Below, piece after piece: positions 47,421-57,731 of a DNA stretch of 64,000 nt. This DNA comes from Winogradskyella pacifica (GTDB lineage: Bacteria > Bacteroidota > Bacteroidia > Flavobacteriales > Flavobacteriaceae): positions 40,984 to 104,983 of the forward strand of contig NZ_JABFDI010000016.1 of assembly GCF_013403915.1 (NCBI RefSeq). Direction: 5' to 3'. The position numbers and the translations under genes were made by a program. Each line of letters starts with the position of its first letter. Position 1 is the stretch's first letter. The notes beneath the pieces were generated by a model that was given only the letters and a program-made list of their open reading frames with translations, was not told where the DNA came from and did not search any database.

Positions 47421-47467
47421 CTCACTGAATTCCGTGAGTGCTTTGCTAATAGATTGCTCTACATTTA
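47421..47467 (+). promoter_or_regulatory. Cluster promoter F (plus strand)
   Basis: The dyad CTCACTGAATTCCGTGAG (47421-47438) starts 39 bp before the -7-like box TACATTTA (47460-47467). Its stem could be mistaken for a terminator. It faces promoter E. Confidence 0.6.
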
Positions 47468-47486
47468 AGTTTCAAACTTAAAAACA

Positions 47487-48479
47487 ATGAAAATTACAAT
47501 TATATCTATTATTTGTCTTCTAGTATTAGTACTCATTTTAGCCGGATGCTCCAAATATATTGGAATTCCTAAAAAAAAAGCAGCACGTAATTTAGAAGCA
47601 TATTTACAAAACAAATACAAAGGAAAATTGGCTTATAGTGATTTAAGTCTATTTTTTAATGCCGCAACTATGGATCCTAATATGTACGGGATGCTAATTT
47701 ATGATAAGGACATTCCGGAAATAGAATTTTATACGCATCTTAATCTTAAAAATATATTAGAAAACGACACTTTACCCATGTATCCTATTGCAGACGCAAT
47801 GACTGTGGACGATTTATATAAACGTGCCCTAACACGCTATGAAACCAAACAAGCTGTGATTGCCGATTTTAAAGAAGAAATCCCTGAAATAAAGTTTTCT
47901 ACAGAAATTATTGATTTAAATTTTAAGACAGATATAAAACCAAATGAACTGGAAGCTATCGTGGCACGTTTTATAGATAGGTTAAGTCAATCTATTGAAG
48001 AGTTAGAATCGGCCTATCAATTTAGTTTACGAATTAGAACAACTAGTCATCCAGAAGGTTTTATGATTATTCCGTTAGAAGTAGATGACAGTAAATGGCA
48101 TGCTAAGCCAATGTTATTGTCCGAAAAAGCAGTTGGTTTTGAAACTTTAAAAACAATGATTCTAAAAAATATACAGGCTAAATTAGAAACACCATATCCT
48201 TATTATAAAACAACGGAACACAGTAAAATATATATGGATAAATCGACTTTGTCTAGAGGGGCTTGGGTACAGTATTTAGAAGATAAACGGATTGTAAATA
48301 GTGGAAAAGGTAAATGGAGAAATCCACAAACAGGACTTTATGTTGTGTATTTTGATTTAGATACTAAATTTATCTATCGTGGTGAATTATTAACTGATGA
48401 GAATGATACCATGTCTTACCGTGAAGAATTAAGACAAATCTTGGACACCGTTGAAGCGGAAGGGATTAGAATAAAATAA
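47487..48479 (+). CDS. Unknown lipoprotein
   Basis: 330 residues. The signal has a lipobox ending at Cys21 (ILAGC). The mature protein is mixed: AARNLEAYLQNKYKGKLAYSDLSLFFNAATM, a helical section PNELEAIVARFIDRLSQSIEELES, and a C-terminal strand region TGLYVVYFDLDTKFIYRGEL. No catalytic signature is recognised. It starts behind promoter F and is single. A hairpin GGCTTG/CAAGCC follows without a T-run, so termination is unclear. Confidence 0.65.
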   Translation: MKITIISIICLLVLVLILAGCSKYIGIPKKKAARNLEAYLQNKYKGKLAYSDLSLFFNAATMDPNMYGMLIYDKDIPEIEFYTHLNLKNILENDTLPMYPIADAMTVDDLYKRALTRYETKQAVIADFKEEIPEIKFSTEIIDLNFKTDIKPNELEAIVARFIDRLSQSIEELESAYQFSLRIRTTSHPEGFMIIPLEVDDSKWHAKPMLLSEKAVGFETLKTMILKNIQAKLETPYPYYKTTEHSKIYMDKSTLSRGAWVQYLEDKRIVNSGKGKWRNPQTGLYVVYFDLDTKFIYRGELLTDENDTMSYREELRQILDTVEAEGIRIK

Positions 48480-48551
48480 CAGGGTTCTAATAAACGTTTT
48501 TAAGAGTACATCACATCGGCTTGAATTTTAGTATACAAGCCAATGCTTCCA

Positions 48552-49187
48552 TTAATCAAATAGGCCAGATTCAATGGCATATTTTACAGCACCTGTTGTG
48601 GTTTTAGAGCCTGTTTTTAAGAGAATATTTTTCCGATGTGTTTCTACCGTATTGACAGAAATAAATAATTTTTCTGAAATTTCCTTTGAGGTCAGTTCAT
48701 CTCCTAAAAGGGTTAAAACTTCTTTTTCACGCGGAGATAATTCTATGTTTTTATACTTTTTTCGCTCAAACACACTTTCCAAATAGCGTTGTTTTATAAT
48801 TTCCGAAAAATACTGTTCATCATTTAATACTGTCCTAACCGCTTTTTGTAATTCTTCTTTACTGGTAAATTTCGGGACAAAACCATCCGCGCCTTTTTGT
48901 ATCACTTTATGCACGGTTCTATGATTGTCTAACATACTCAACATTATAATTTTCACATTACTATGTTTTTTCTTTAATTCTGTAAGTAGCTGTATGCCAT
49001 CCATTTTTGGCATACTTATATCGCTAATAATTAAATCAATTTCAAACTGATTGAGTAATCTAAGTACTTGCTTTCCTTCGGTTGCTAAATGCACGTCACC
49101 TATTTCTTGCATATCGCTTAAAATGGTATTTATACCTTCAAGGAACATTAAGTGGTCGTCTGCTATTATTATATTTGCTTTTTTCAC
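48552..49187 (-). CDS. NarL/LuxR-type response regulator
   Basis: 211 residues. Receiver domain: acidic pocket ADDH near residue 10, phospho-acceptor Asp in LIISDISMP (near 55), Thr/Ser switch in IIMLSM and Lys in GFVPK. The C-terminal LuxR helix-turn-helix is LSPREKEVLTLLGDELTSKEISEKLFISVNTVETHRKNIL. The start is GTG at 49185-49187. The histidine kinase gene lies 6 bp upstream. It is the most likely protein to bind the cluster dyads, since NarL-type proteins use dyads of short half-sites (inference). Confidence 0.92.
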   Translation of the reverse strand: MKKANIIIADDHLMFLEGINTILSDMQEIGDVHLATEGKQVLRLLNQFEIDLIISDISMPKMDGIQLLTELKKKHSNVKIIMLSMLDNHRTVHKVIQKGADGFVPKFTSKEELQKAVRTVLNDEQYFSEIIKQRYLESVFERKKYKNIELSPREKEVLTLLGDELTSKEISEKLFISVNTVETHRKNILLKTGSKTTTGAVKYAIESGLFD

Positions 49188-49193
49188 AATGTA

Positions 49194-51158
49194 TTAGTTT
49201 ATGGGAATGTCTATAGTTATTGAGGTGCCATGTCCAGAATTACTATCAATATCTAAAGTGCCCTTTACTTTTTGTAAACGTTCCTTAATATTTCGGAGTC
49301 CTATGCCTTGTTTTTTATTTTTTTGAAATCCTATACCATCATCATTAACTACAATATTTAAATGATCTTTATGCTTGGTGAGTTGCACATCTACATGCGA
49401 GGCTTCTGCATGTTTTAAAATATTATTAATTAATTCTTGAACAATGCGATAAGCATCCGCCAAAAGTTCTTCTGATAACAAATCGATGTCTTCTTCAGGA
49501 AAGAAAAACGTTTGAATTTTAATATCTGATCTTTTTGTGATCTGATCAATAAAATCACTTAAGAAACTCGTAAAACCTATTTTTGAAAAGGGCAGTGGGT
49601 GTAATTGGTGCGACAGACTACGCACATCGATACATGCATTGTTTATGGCTGCTGCAATACGTTTAGATTTAGGATCTTCTTTCTGGTGCTCTGTATAATG
49701 CTCATAAGCAATTTTTATACTTGCCAAATCACTTCCAATGCCATCATGAATTTCGCGAGCTAAGCGCGATCGTTCCTCTTCTTGTCCTTCTTGGTACCGC
49801 TCTATAACAGATAATTTATGATCATTTATCATTTTTTTTAGCTGCTGTTTGGCATTTTCTTCTTGTTGCAAACTCAATTCTTTTTGCACACGTAAGCGCT
49901 GAATGTAGAAAAGTCTTAGTATTATTAAGGTAAGTAGTACAAATATAAATCCAGCAATAAGTGCATTTCTAATGAGTTTTTGTCGTTTTACAGTAAGTTC
50001 TACTTTTTGTAATTCGGCTTCACTTAATTTTTGTTCTTTTTCTAAAAGTTGAATTCGGGCTTCTTTTAACTCTGCTTCATAACGTTCTTGAATTGTTACG
50101 ACGTATTTCTCCTTATCTAAGGAATTCTGATCAGCAACACTTGTAATTCCTTTTTTATAAAATTCTAATGCTTTTTTGTAATTGTTTTCTTTTTGATAGA
50201 GTTGCGCTAAATTTTTATAAATATCAGATTTATATTGTAATAATGATTGTTCTTCTCCAATGGCTAAGGCGCGTTGAAAATAATTTATAGCTGATTTGGT
50301 ATTCCCTAATTTACTTTCACAAAGCCCCAAATCGTTTAATACAATAGCAATGTCTGAGTTGAATTTAACGTCTTCTAATAGCCCCAATGTTTTCTTTAAA
50401 GCCATTATGGCTTCTTTACATTTACCTTCTACCACTAACATTTGGGATAGATTAATATTTACATAGGCAACAACCGCTTTATTTCCTTCTTTTAATCTGT
50501 ACTCTAAAACAGTTTGATAATGTTTTCGTGCCTGATCAAATTTACCTTCTTCTTTGAGGATATTTGCAAAGTTGAATAGGGTAGTGAGTACACCATCATC
50601 ATCGCCAATAGTTCGGTACAAATCTGCAGCTCTATCTAAATTTTCGGCAGATTTTTTATAATCCTTTTGAAGTAAATATAAAGTCGCAATATTTTGATAA
50701 GCGTTAGCCTCTTGTACTTGATTACTAGTTCGTCTTGCATACCGCAAACACTCCATATAGTTGTCGATGGATTTTGGGTAATCTCCTAAACTTTTATAGG
50801 CAGAGGCTAGTATATTATAACAAGCGGCTAAGCCTTTTTCGATACGTAATTCTTTAAGTAGCGCAATGGTTTCATAGGTATACTTTATTGTGCTTTTGTA
50901 ATCGCCAGTAATATTACCCAAATTACCTAAGGCATATAGTGCTCTAGCTTCTTGAAGGTTTTCATTTAAACGTCTACTTTCTTTAAGCCATTGGAGTGCT
51001 GCTTCCTTTGCTATTTGCGGTTTAGTATGCACATGGGCACCATAGACATTAGATAATGAGTCTAATATAATGCTATCTGTATTTTGAGCAGAGGTCGACA
51101 AAGTTATGCCTAAAACAAGGCAGACAGAGACAATAAAAGATTTAGGGAACAACGTCAT
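49194..51158 (-). CDS. TPR histidine kinase (HisKA_3/HATPase type)
   Basis: 654 residues. A signal peptide (cleaved after SAQ, about 25), TPR repeats (about 30-360), one membrane helix (about 400-420), a HisKA_3 dimerisation box with phospho-His in SRLAREIHDGIGSDLASIK, and a C-terminal HATPase (VQELINNILKHAEASHVDV; VNDDGIGF; IGLRNIKERL). The TPR part would sense a periplasmic or envelope signal. It is 6 bp upstream of the response regulator and 24 bp downstream of the TPR gene, so it can be read from the operon starting at 60.6 kb. Confidence 0.92.
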   Translation of the reverse strand: MTLFPKSFIVSVCLVLGITLSTSAQNTDSIILDSLSNVYGAHVHTKPQIAKEAALQWLKESRRLNENLQEARALYALGNLGNITGDYKSTIKYTYETIALLKELRIEKGLAACYNILASAYKSLGDYPKSIDNYMECLRYARRTSNQVQEANAYQNIATLYLLQKDYKKSAENLDRAADLYRTIGDDDGVLTTLFNFANILKEEGKFDQARKHYQTVLEYRLKEGNKAVVAYVNINLSQMLVVEGKCKEAIMALKKTLGLLEDVKFNSDIAIVLNDLGLCESKLGNTKSAINYFQRALAIGEEQSLLQYKSDIYKNLAQLYQKENNYKKALEFYKKGITSVADQNSLDKEKYVVTIQERYEAELKEARIQLLEKEQKLSEAELQKVELTVKRQKLIRNALIAGFIFVLLTLIILRLFYIQRLRVQKELSLQQEENAKQQLKKMINDHKLSVIERYQEGQEEERSRLAREIHDGIGSDLASIKIAYEHYTEHQKEDPKSKRIAAAINNACIDVRSLSHQLHPLPFSKIGFTSFLSDFIDQITKRSDIKIQTFFFPEEDIDLLSEELLADAYRIVQELINNILKHAEASHVDVQLTKHKDHLNIVVNDDGIGFQKNKKQGIGLRNIKERLQKVKGTLDIDSNSGHGTSITIDIPIN

Positions 51159-51182
51159 TAAATGGTGTAAACTTAAATACCT

Positions 51183-53426
51183 TTAGGTGAAATAAGACGT
51201 GATAATGCTAGATTTGACATTTTTTAACAATTCCAATTCCTCTTCACCAAAATCTTCATCGTATTGTAAAAGTTGTTCTAATACATTGTGTAGCAAAAAA
51301 TCGTCCGACGAGAAATGGGTTTTTATATGTGTTAGTTGATCATATAAGGCCTGAACTGATGGTTGGTCTTTACTTAAAAACATAGCGCTGTATTTGATAT
51401 AACCTTCGATATCTTCTAATTGTTGAGAGAGTAATTTATGGCTCCTCAACATCATATTATATTCATCTTTCGGAAAATCGAAAAAGGTGTAATCCGGATA
51501 ACTTTGCATGGAATGCTGAAGTGTTTCTAAGGCTTTTTTCGGCTCATTTTCTTCATTATAAAAATTATAAAGCTTAAAAAATGTTTTGTAATCGCTCGCT
51601 TCTGGGGCTTGTTCTTTTACGGTTTTGTAAGCCGATAACGCTTCTGCACTATTAAAACTATCTTCTGCACAACTCGCTACCAGTTTAAGATAAAATGCTT
51701 TATTATTAGCCATATGTGCAGCTTGACTAAGATTGCCTATTGCGGCATCAAAATTCTTTAAAATCCAGTGGATTAAACCATTGTTTCTAAAGTCTACAAA
51801 AGTTGTTGGCATTTTAACCAAATCCGCTTCAGAGGCTGGTGCTAAATCATCAGGTTTGGTTAAATAATCATAATAACAAATCCACTTAAATACAGGATAC
51901 AATTCTGGTGATAATTGGCCTTGTTCGTGATTATAAATGGCATATTTATGGCATTCTTTATAATCCTCCATTTCTAAAAGAGCTTCCACACATAAGTTCA
52001 TAGTGCTGCAGTAATCTGAATCACCAATCTTGTAATAATTGATTTCAGATTGCATATCCTCAAAAAATGCGGTGTAGTTTTGGTTATTCATATGGACGAT
52101 CATCCTTAAATTATACAACCAAGGCGCGTAAGAATGTGGTGGTAAAGGAAAATCTTCAAGGGCTTCATTTATAACAACTAACGCTTCATCAAAACGGGCT
52201 AATTTTACCAAAGCACGGGCTTTAAAAAATAAAGTTTTAAGCGTTGGTGGTTGTCTTCTATGAAACTGTTCTACAATATCTAAAATGCCTTGCCAGCTTT
52301 CTATTCTTCCATTCACTTCTAGTAAATAAAATAGATACTCACTCATTCTAAGCCCATTTTTAAAGGCTTCGTGATAAGCTGCTCCGGTCTCGTTGTAATT
52401 TTGAATAAAGAAAAAAGACCTCGCTTTTAAAACGAGTAGGTTCGGGTTTTTAGGGTTTAACGCTAAACCTTGTTGTACACATTGGTTTAGTACATCTCTG
52501 TTTTTAGAGTGATAATAAGCTGAATCCCCATAGCGTAGGTAATAGTGCTGCTCCAATTGCCATCCAGACTTTGCAAAATCTTGCATATAGATTTTAAACC
52601 CCTCAAAATTACTAAAATCTTCTTCGGGAAACTGAGGTTCTCCAGGATTTGCTATAATTAGAGACACCATATCGTTCCGCATAAAAGACTGAAAGTAATC
52701 TACCAACAGCATACGTGTTCTTTCGGTAATCTCTAAATGTTTCCATTCTGAATTCCACAAGCCTTTATTGTCAATAGATTTATTTTCCCACATCGCTACT
52801 TGCATATGGGCCAAGGTTTGGCTGGGTAAATCTAAACGTTCATCGAGTTGTAAGCCTCTTAAAACGGATTTATTGTGTGTTGCTGAAGCTAAATCTAACA
52901 ATTCGTTACAGTCTGCCTCTTCATCAGCATCACAAATATGTTCTAATTGTGCGGCTTGGATATCCCAAAGTAAAAAACGTGCTTCTGTTAAGGCTGGATA
53001 GCACTCTAAAAGATACTTTAAAACCAAAATGGCTTCTTGGTAGCGCTTTTCATTTTGTAATTTTAAAACATAATGTAATTGTAAAGTGTCGTTGTACGGA
53101 TAACGAACTAAAGCATCCTCGTAGACACTTTGCTCACAGTCTTTGAAAAAGCTACAAACATATTCAAAATCTGATGCTTGTACTTGTCCGCAATCTATTA
53201 AAGCTTGTAAATACGACTTTAATACAGGCATATTCATTTCTTCATATACTCCAAGATACAACATATAAATGCGGTAATATCTAGCAAAATCTTCGGGTTC
53301 ACTCAGTAAAGTTACATATTCTTGAATGTCACCAATTACCGACTGTAATGCCTGGTACTGATTATTTCTATAATGCGCTTCTGCTTGTTCTATGTAGGTG
53401 ATGATGTCGTTTGATGATATAATCAT
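51183..53426 (-). CDS. Large TPR-like protein of the cluster
   Basis: 747 residues without signal peptide. It consists of helical pairs with TPR character: NEKRYQEAILVLKYLLECYPALTEA (near 124), CVQQGLALNPKNPNLLVLKARSFFFI, KLARFDEALVVINEALEDFPL and PKKALETLQHSMQSYPDYTFF. No enzyme motif is seen. Its start overlaps the stop of the DUF1266-like gene by 4 bp (ATGA), so translation is coupled. It is probably a cytosolic scaffold for the other cluster proteins. Confidence 0.7.
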   Translation of the reverse strand: MIISSNDIITYIEQAEAHYRNNQYQALQSVIGDIQEYVTLLSEPEDFARYYRIYMLYLGVYEEMNMPVLKSYLQALIDCGQVQASDFEYVCSFFKDCEQSVYEDALVRYPYNDTLQLHYVLKLQNEKRYQEAILVLKYLLECYPALTEARFLLWDIQAAQLEHICDADEEADCNELLDLASATHNKSVLRGLQLDERLDLPSQTLAHMQVAMWENKSIDNKGLWNSEWKHLEITERTRMLLVDYFQSFMRNDMVSLIIANPGEPQFPEEDFSNFEGFKIYMQDFAKSGWQLEQHYYLRYGDSAYYHSKNRDVLNQCVQQGLALNPKNPNLLVLKARSFFFIQNYNETGAAYHEAFKNGLRMSEYLFYLLEVNGRIESWQGILDIVEQFHRRQPPTLKTLFFKARALVKLARFDEALVVINEALEDFPLPPHSYAPWLYNLRMIVHMNNQNYTAFFEDMQSEINYYKIGDSDYCSTMNLCVEALLEMEDYKECHKYAIYNHEQGQLSPELYPVFKWICYYDYLTKPDDLAPASEADLVKMPTTFVDFRNNGLIHWILKNFDAAIGNLSQAAHMANNKAFYLKLVASCAEDSFNSAEALSAYKTVKEQAPEASDYKTFFKLYNFYNEENEPKKALETLQHSMQSYPDYTFFDFPKDEYNMMLRSHKLLSQQLEDIEGYIKYSAMFLSKDQPSVQALYDQLTHIKTHFSSDDFLLHNVLEQLLQYDEDFGEEELELLKNVKSSIITSYFT

Positions 53427-54094
53427 TTGTTCCAGTTTTTAAACCAATCGGCGTGTTCTATATGTAAGCGTTGATAATGGTCCCATAAGGTGGTCATATT
53501 AGGAAATGTACTAACATCTTGTTCTGTAACTCCTAAAACGTATTCATCTCCAATACACACATTTCTATGAAATTCTCCCCAACTTGAAAATGTAGATTTT
53601 ACGGTGGCATTGACTTCTTCTAAGCGTAAAATTATTTCTTCGGTAGTGATAAACCCTAACACTAGGCCTAATCGCATTTGAAAAATATACATTGCTATTT
53701 CATACCCTATTAGTTTTTGGTTTTTTAAACTAAAACGGTATTTCCACACCATTTTATAAGTGTTTTGGGTTTGAGGATTATTTAACGCTTGGTATTTGGC
53801 TTCAAAAGTTTTTGTGGTGTCGGTTCTAAACTCAGCTGCTAGTTTTTCAAAAGCTTGAGAGACCATTAATCCACTTTCGTAACGCTGTAAACTATTGCGC
53901 AAATGTAAGCCTGATTTTAAACCTAAAATGGTTAATAATCTTTCGGCTTGCTTCACGTGCATTTTATCTTCTAAATTAAAGCCAGACCAACTGCTTAAGT
54001 TGGCTTGCTTATGGTTTTTCTTTAAAATCAAGGCCGATAAATTTAATTGGTCTTGAATTTCGGGTGTGATATCTTGTGTCATTATTTTAAGCAT
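53423..54094 (-). CDS. DUF1266-like protein
   Basis: 223 residues. The C-terminal half (about 115-223) has the DUF1266 pattern seen in E. coli YbeR/YbeU: a helix with Tyr-Glu-Ile-Ala-Met-Tyr, Arg-Leu-Gly-Leu-Val-Leu-Gly-Phe-Ile-Thr-Thr-Glu-Glu, then FSSWGEFHRNVCIGDEYV. The biochemical role of the family is unknown. The start at 54094 overlaps the upstream gene by 8 bp; a second Met four codons on is also possible. The 3' end overlaps the TPR gene by 4 bp. Confidence 0.6.
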   Translation of the reverse strand: MLKIMTQDITPEIQDQLNLSALILKKNHKQANLSSWSGFNLEDKMHVKQAERLLTILGLKSGLHLRNSLQRYESGLMVSQAFEKLAAEFRTDTTKTFEAKYQALNNPQTQNTYKMVWKYRFSLKNQKLIGYEIAMYIFQMRLGLVLGFITTEEIILRLEEVNATVKSTFSSWGEFHRNVCIGDEYVLGVTEQDVSTFPNMTTLWDHYQRLHIEHADWFKNWNK

Positions 54095-56621
54095 TTAATT
54101 GGTCCGCCACTTGTAATAATGCGTTGGCTAGTGGATCTGCATACGCTCCAGATTTTGAAATCGCTTTTAATCCCATAGCGTAAGAGGTGGCTAAATTGCT
54201 GTCTTTTACCAAGTGTACAAATATGTTTTTGCTAAGGTTACCGTAAGTTTCTAACGGGGTTCCTAATGCTAAATCGGTATCTAATAAAGTCATATATAGC
54301 GTTTGACTAAATCGCATTTCTAAACCTGTTTCATCATTTGTTAACCAGATTTTTAAATCTTCGATATGCGTGTTGAAATAGTCTAACAATTCGATTTCGT
54401 AACCTGCCGTTTTATAAGTTTCTAAATTGATAAGTAGCGCCTCCACATAATGCTGATTCACTTCAATAGCATTTATATCAATTTTTGAAGTCGAAACAGT
54501 GTCTATCGAATCTTTTTCGGATTCTGATTCTTGAGTGTCCTCAGCGTCTTGTTCTGTTGCAACTTTAGATTCAGCTATTTCGGTTTCTAAAATATACTGA
54601 CTATAACTTTCAATTTGGTCGTATAAAGCATCATTACTACTAAAACGAGAATCATCGCTATTACTGTATTCGTATAGTTGCGTGATAGTGTTCAGGTGAA
54701 GTTTCTCGTTTTTCAATTTGCCTAAGAAATCTATTAAAAAGACTTCAATATCTGCGGAAATCGTTTTAAAAATTGGATTGGTGGCTTCCTTACTTTTACA
54801 ACGTTTATGAAAACTAAGTACACGGTCTACCAAGCGGTGTATAAAGAAACCAACATCTTCATTCTGAAGGTTAAAGTACTGCGCTATGCGTGTACCTTGC
54901 GTAGTTAAGGCTTCAGGAACCCAAACGGCTTCTTTTGTTAAACTGTAATAATAATCGCCTAAATAATTAAACAAGGCTTGAATGGTATTTAGGGTTAGCG
55001 GACGATTTTCGTTGATGTAATGCTTGCGTGCAAATTGATTACAAATATCAGTCGCATTAGCATCTAAATCTTTAAGTGCCCAAATTTCGTTAACGCGCGT
55101 AAAATTTCCAGATTCTACACATAAAAAACCTAAAGTTTCTGCAATAAGCGGAATATTTTTTGCTTTAACAATAGCGCTCGCATCACGTGTAGCGTAAGCT
55201 AAGTTTAATAATAAGCGTTGTAAGTTTTCTTGTTCTTCCGCAGTAAATAATTCTAATAAAGCTTCGCCAGCATCGCAAAAGGCTCTAATTAAAAACTGAT
55301 TTAAAGGGTTTTTTAGACCTTCCATTTGTAATCGTTCAAACCAAAGCAATACGTTTGAATGCGATTGTGCTATGCTGCGAATTACAAACGGTCCTGTAAC
55401 TTGAACATCTTTTCCTTTCAATCGCATTGTGGGTAGTAATTCGAAACTGTCATCTTCTAAAAATAATTTAGAAAAAAGGGTGTTGAAGGTTTCAGAATGA
55501 TTTTTAAATCCCGTTTGCGGATGTGCAATTTGAAACCAAAACGGAATGCATTCTAAAGGTAAGTTGTTGGCGGTATTTTCGCTTAAAATTTTAATACCGT
55601 AATCTTTAAAGGCTTCGGAGTTTAAATTGGCGCCACCATCGGCAATTAACCAGTCTAAAAAATTAATATAGCCTGCATCTAGTTGTTCCTTCGGAAGGTT
55701 TGTATCTCGTGTATTGAATAATAACACATCTCCAGAATCCCATTTCTTGTTCGCCAATGCTTGCATTAACGGGTAGTTGCCTTCCGTAGTTGTTAAGTGT
55801 AACAGGGCGTCACTTTGAGCATCTGCCCAAATTAAACGCTCTTTTATAGCTTCAATTGCTGTCAAAGCACTGTTTGGGTTGGCTTCGTAAAAAGCGGCCA
55901 AATCGTTACTTAACCAAGGTGTTATAATATCGTAAGCTGATTTCTCATACACACGGCCAACCGGTAATAATTGATGGAATTTATGAATAAACAGTTCCCA
56001 ATTCCCTTCAAAAAAGTAATTAATAAAATTGGAATCTATAGTGTAAGGAAACGTACTTATAGTCTCGTCGTCTTGTTTTACGGCATATGTTCCGGAAAGT
56101 AAATCGTATTTTAAGCAATTCTGAATGAGATACTCAGAACTCAACACATCACGAATGTCAAAAATACGTTGCATTAAAAACTGAACGATAGGCAGTGCGG
56201 CTTCCGATGGACTTTCAACCAAAATCTTTATAACTTGAAAAAGTTGCTGTTCTATGGTTTCAGAAAAGGCTTCCGACTGAAAATACCCTAGGTTAAAAGT
56301 CAAAAATTCGACTAGTTTTCTTGTGCTTTTTTCATCTAGATAAATCCCTTCTTTCAATAAAGGCAACCAAGCGATTACAAAAGCAATACCTTCTGTCGTG
56401 TTGGCATAGCCTTGAGGATGAAAGTAAATTTGTTGTGCAATTTGCGTTGAGAACTCAGCAGTAATTCCGCTGAAATCACGGTTGTTTTGTATGTTTTTAT
56501 AAATATCCGTGTCTGTAGCTTCTAATATTTCTAAAACCTGATGTAGGCCTTTTGTTTCTGAAGCTTCTAAAGTATCGAGCTTTAGATTTGGGATAATATG
56601 TGTTTTAAAAATGGCAGACAT
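54087..56621 (-). CDS. Large helical protein of unknown function
   Basis: 844 residues with no signal or membrane segment. Almost entirely helical with HEAT/armadillo-like character: IEQQLFQVIKILVESPSEAALPIVQFLMQR, LQRLLLNLAYATRDASAIVKAKNIPLIAETLG. A Glu/Asp/Ser-rich linker (about 683-707) separates the C-terminal helical domain. I do not recognise the family. It is coupled to the DUF1266-like gene by an 8-bp overlap and follows the SMI1/KNR4 gene by 40 bp. Probably a scaffold. Confidence 0.65.
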   Translation of the reverse strand: MSAIFKTHIIPNLKLDTLEASETKGLHQVLEILEATDTDIYKNIQNNRDFSGITAEFSTQIAQQIYFHPQGYANTTEGIAFVIAWLPLLKEGIYLDEKSTRKLVEFLTFNLGYFQSEAFSETIEQQLFQVIKILVESPSEAALPIVQFLMQRIFDIRDVLSSEYLIQNCLKYDLLSGTYAVKQDDETISTFPYTIDSNFINYFFEGNWELFIHKFHQLLPVGRVYEKSAYDIITPWLSNDLAAFYEANPNSALTAIEAIKERLIWADAQSDALLHLTTTEGNYPLMQALANKKWDSGDVLLFNTRDTNLPKEQLDAGYINFLDWLIADGGANLNSEAFKDYGIKILSENTANNLPLECIPFWFQIAHPQTGFKNHSETFNTLFSKLFLEDDSFELLPTMRLKGKDVQVTGPFVIRSIAQSHSNVLLWFERLQMEGLKNPLNQFLIRAFCDAGEALLELFTAEEQENLQRLLLNLAYATRDASAIVKAKNIPLIAETLGFLCVESGNFTRVNEIWALKDLDANATDICNQFARKHYINENRPLTLNTIQALFNYLGDYYYSLTKEAVWVPEALTTQGTRIAQYFNLQNEDVGFFIHRLVDRVLSFHKRCKSKEATNPIFKTISADIEVFLIDFLGKLKNEKLHLNTITQLYEYSNSDDSRFSSNDALYDQIESYSQYILETEIAESKVATEQDAEDTQESESEKDSIDTVSTSKIDINAIEVNQHYVEALLINLETYKTAGYEIELLDYFNTHIEDLKIWLTNDETGLEMRFSQTLYMTLLDTDLALGTPLETYGNLSKNIFVHLVKDSNLATSYAMGLKAISKSGAYADPLANALLQVADQLNA

Positions 56622-56661
56622 ATGCTGGGTGGTATTCTAAATTTATAGGTTTATACGAATG

Positions 56662-57708
56662 TTATTGAGCGATATAAAACCATTCGTTATCTTCAATTTC
56701 GCTTTCTGGTCCTCTTAAACTTTCAAAAAAGGAAACAAGGTCGTCGGCTTCGATATAGCCTATTTCTTGGTCGGCACCAAAACGAATAATTTGTCCGGCT
56801 TTTCCTTTCGTATTCGGCGCAAAATCGCAAGCTATAAAGTTCCCGTTTTTTAAATCGAAAAATGGAATCCAATACGGTGTGGTGTACATTAATATGGCTT
56901 TCCCTTGATTGGTAGAGTAGGTGTCTAACAAGTCTTCTTGCGTCCAATCGTCATAGATATCTTTCCACTGTTTCCATTCGTTATAAATAGCTTCTGCTCC
57001 CATAATAGCACAACGGTCTATACCATTATGAAGGCTTAAATAATCTTTAATGATTTGTGGAAACGGGTATCCTGCTTCTTTTTCAAATGTTTCATAAATG
57101 GCCTCGTTATTTGTAGGCGGATGAAACGTTAATCTTTTTTCTGAAATTAAACCGATAAAAGAGGCGACCAAGGCTTTCATATCTATTTCCGCTTCAAGTT
57201 GGATATATGGCGCTAGAAAATCTGATTTCTCTTTGGCCAATTGTTCCGCTATAAATGTATTCGGAATAAAGTAATTTATAAAAGCTCCTGTGTGTTCCAA
57301 AAACCTAATGTCTTTTAAGTTTGAAGTGGGGTGCGAACTAAAACCATTCTCACTAAAATTATAAACTGTGGCGCTTTTGTAATGTTCATCATGAATAACG
57401 GTAAACCAAGCCTTAAATTCGGCAGTATGTTCTATTTCAACAGTAAAAACCGTTTTGTCTTCTAAATACCCAACGGCATAGAATTTATGGATGGTTTCAT
57501 AATCTGGTGTAATAAAAATGAGCTTTAATAATGGCTTTCCAGACAATTTGGCTACAGCGTCTAAAAGTGTATCTCTAAACGTAAAAGAGTTACTATGATG
57601 TTTTGGATTTTCAAGGACTGGAAAGGTATCGATTTGAATGGTTTCAAAAATAAAATCTGTCCATTGTAAATCTTTAAACTCGTCTGAATATGCTGTATAA
57701 TTGGTCAT
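56662..57708 (-). CDS. SMI1/KNR4-domain protein
   Basis: 348 residues. The N-terminal half (to about 180) is an unassigned alpha-beta domain. The C-terminal half is a SMI1/KNR4 (SUKH) domain: FEKEAGYPFPQIIKDYLSLHNGI (near 211), then WIPFFDLKNGNFIACDFAP and KAGQIIRFGADQEIGYIEAD. SUKH proteins often act as immunity proteins against toxins or as hubs. The gene has its own copy of the cluster promoter (A), so it can be expressed apart from the upstream genes. Confidence 0.78.
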   Translation of the reverse strand: MTNYTAYSDEFKDLQWTDFIFETIQIDTFPVLENPKHHSNSFTFRDTLLDAVAKLSGKPLLKLIFITPDYETIHKFYAVGYLEDKTVFTVEIEHTAEFKAWFTVIHDEHYKSATVYNFSENGFSSHPTSNLKDIRFLEHTGAFINYFIPNTFIAEQLAKEKSDFLAPYIQLEAEIDMKALVASFIGLISEKRLTFHPPTNNEAIYETFEKEAGYPFPQIIKDYLSLHNGIDRCAIMGAEAIYNEWKQWKDIYDDWTQEDLLDTYSTNQGKAILMYTTPYWIPFFDLKNGNFIACDFAPNTKGKAGQIIRFGADQEIGYIEADDLVSFFESLRGPESEIEDNEWFYIAQ

Positions 57709-57731
57709 TTTACGCGTGTAAATTTAGAATG

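Noticed and set aside
47418..47441. Intrinsic terminator or attenuator at ACTCAC-TGAATTCC-GTGAGT with an adjacent A-run
   Set aside because: It lies between divergent genes where no transcript should end, and its start is exactly 39 bp before the -7 box of the 47487 gene, so it is better explained as an operator.
48518..48541. Hairpin GGCTTG/CAAGCC as terminator for 47487-48479 and 48552-49187
   Set aside because: A 6-bp stem with a 12-base loop and no T-run on either strand.
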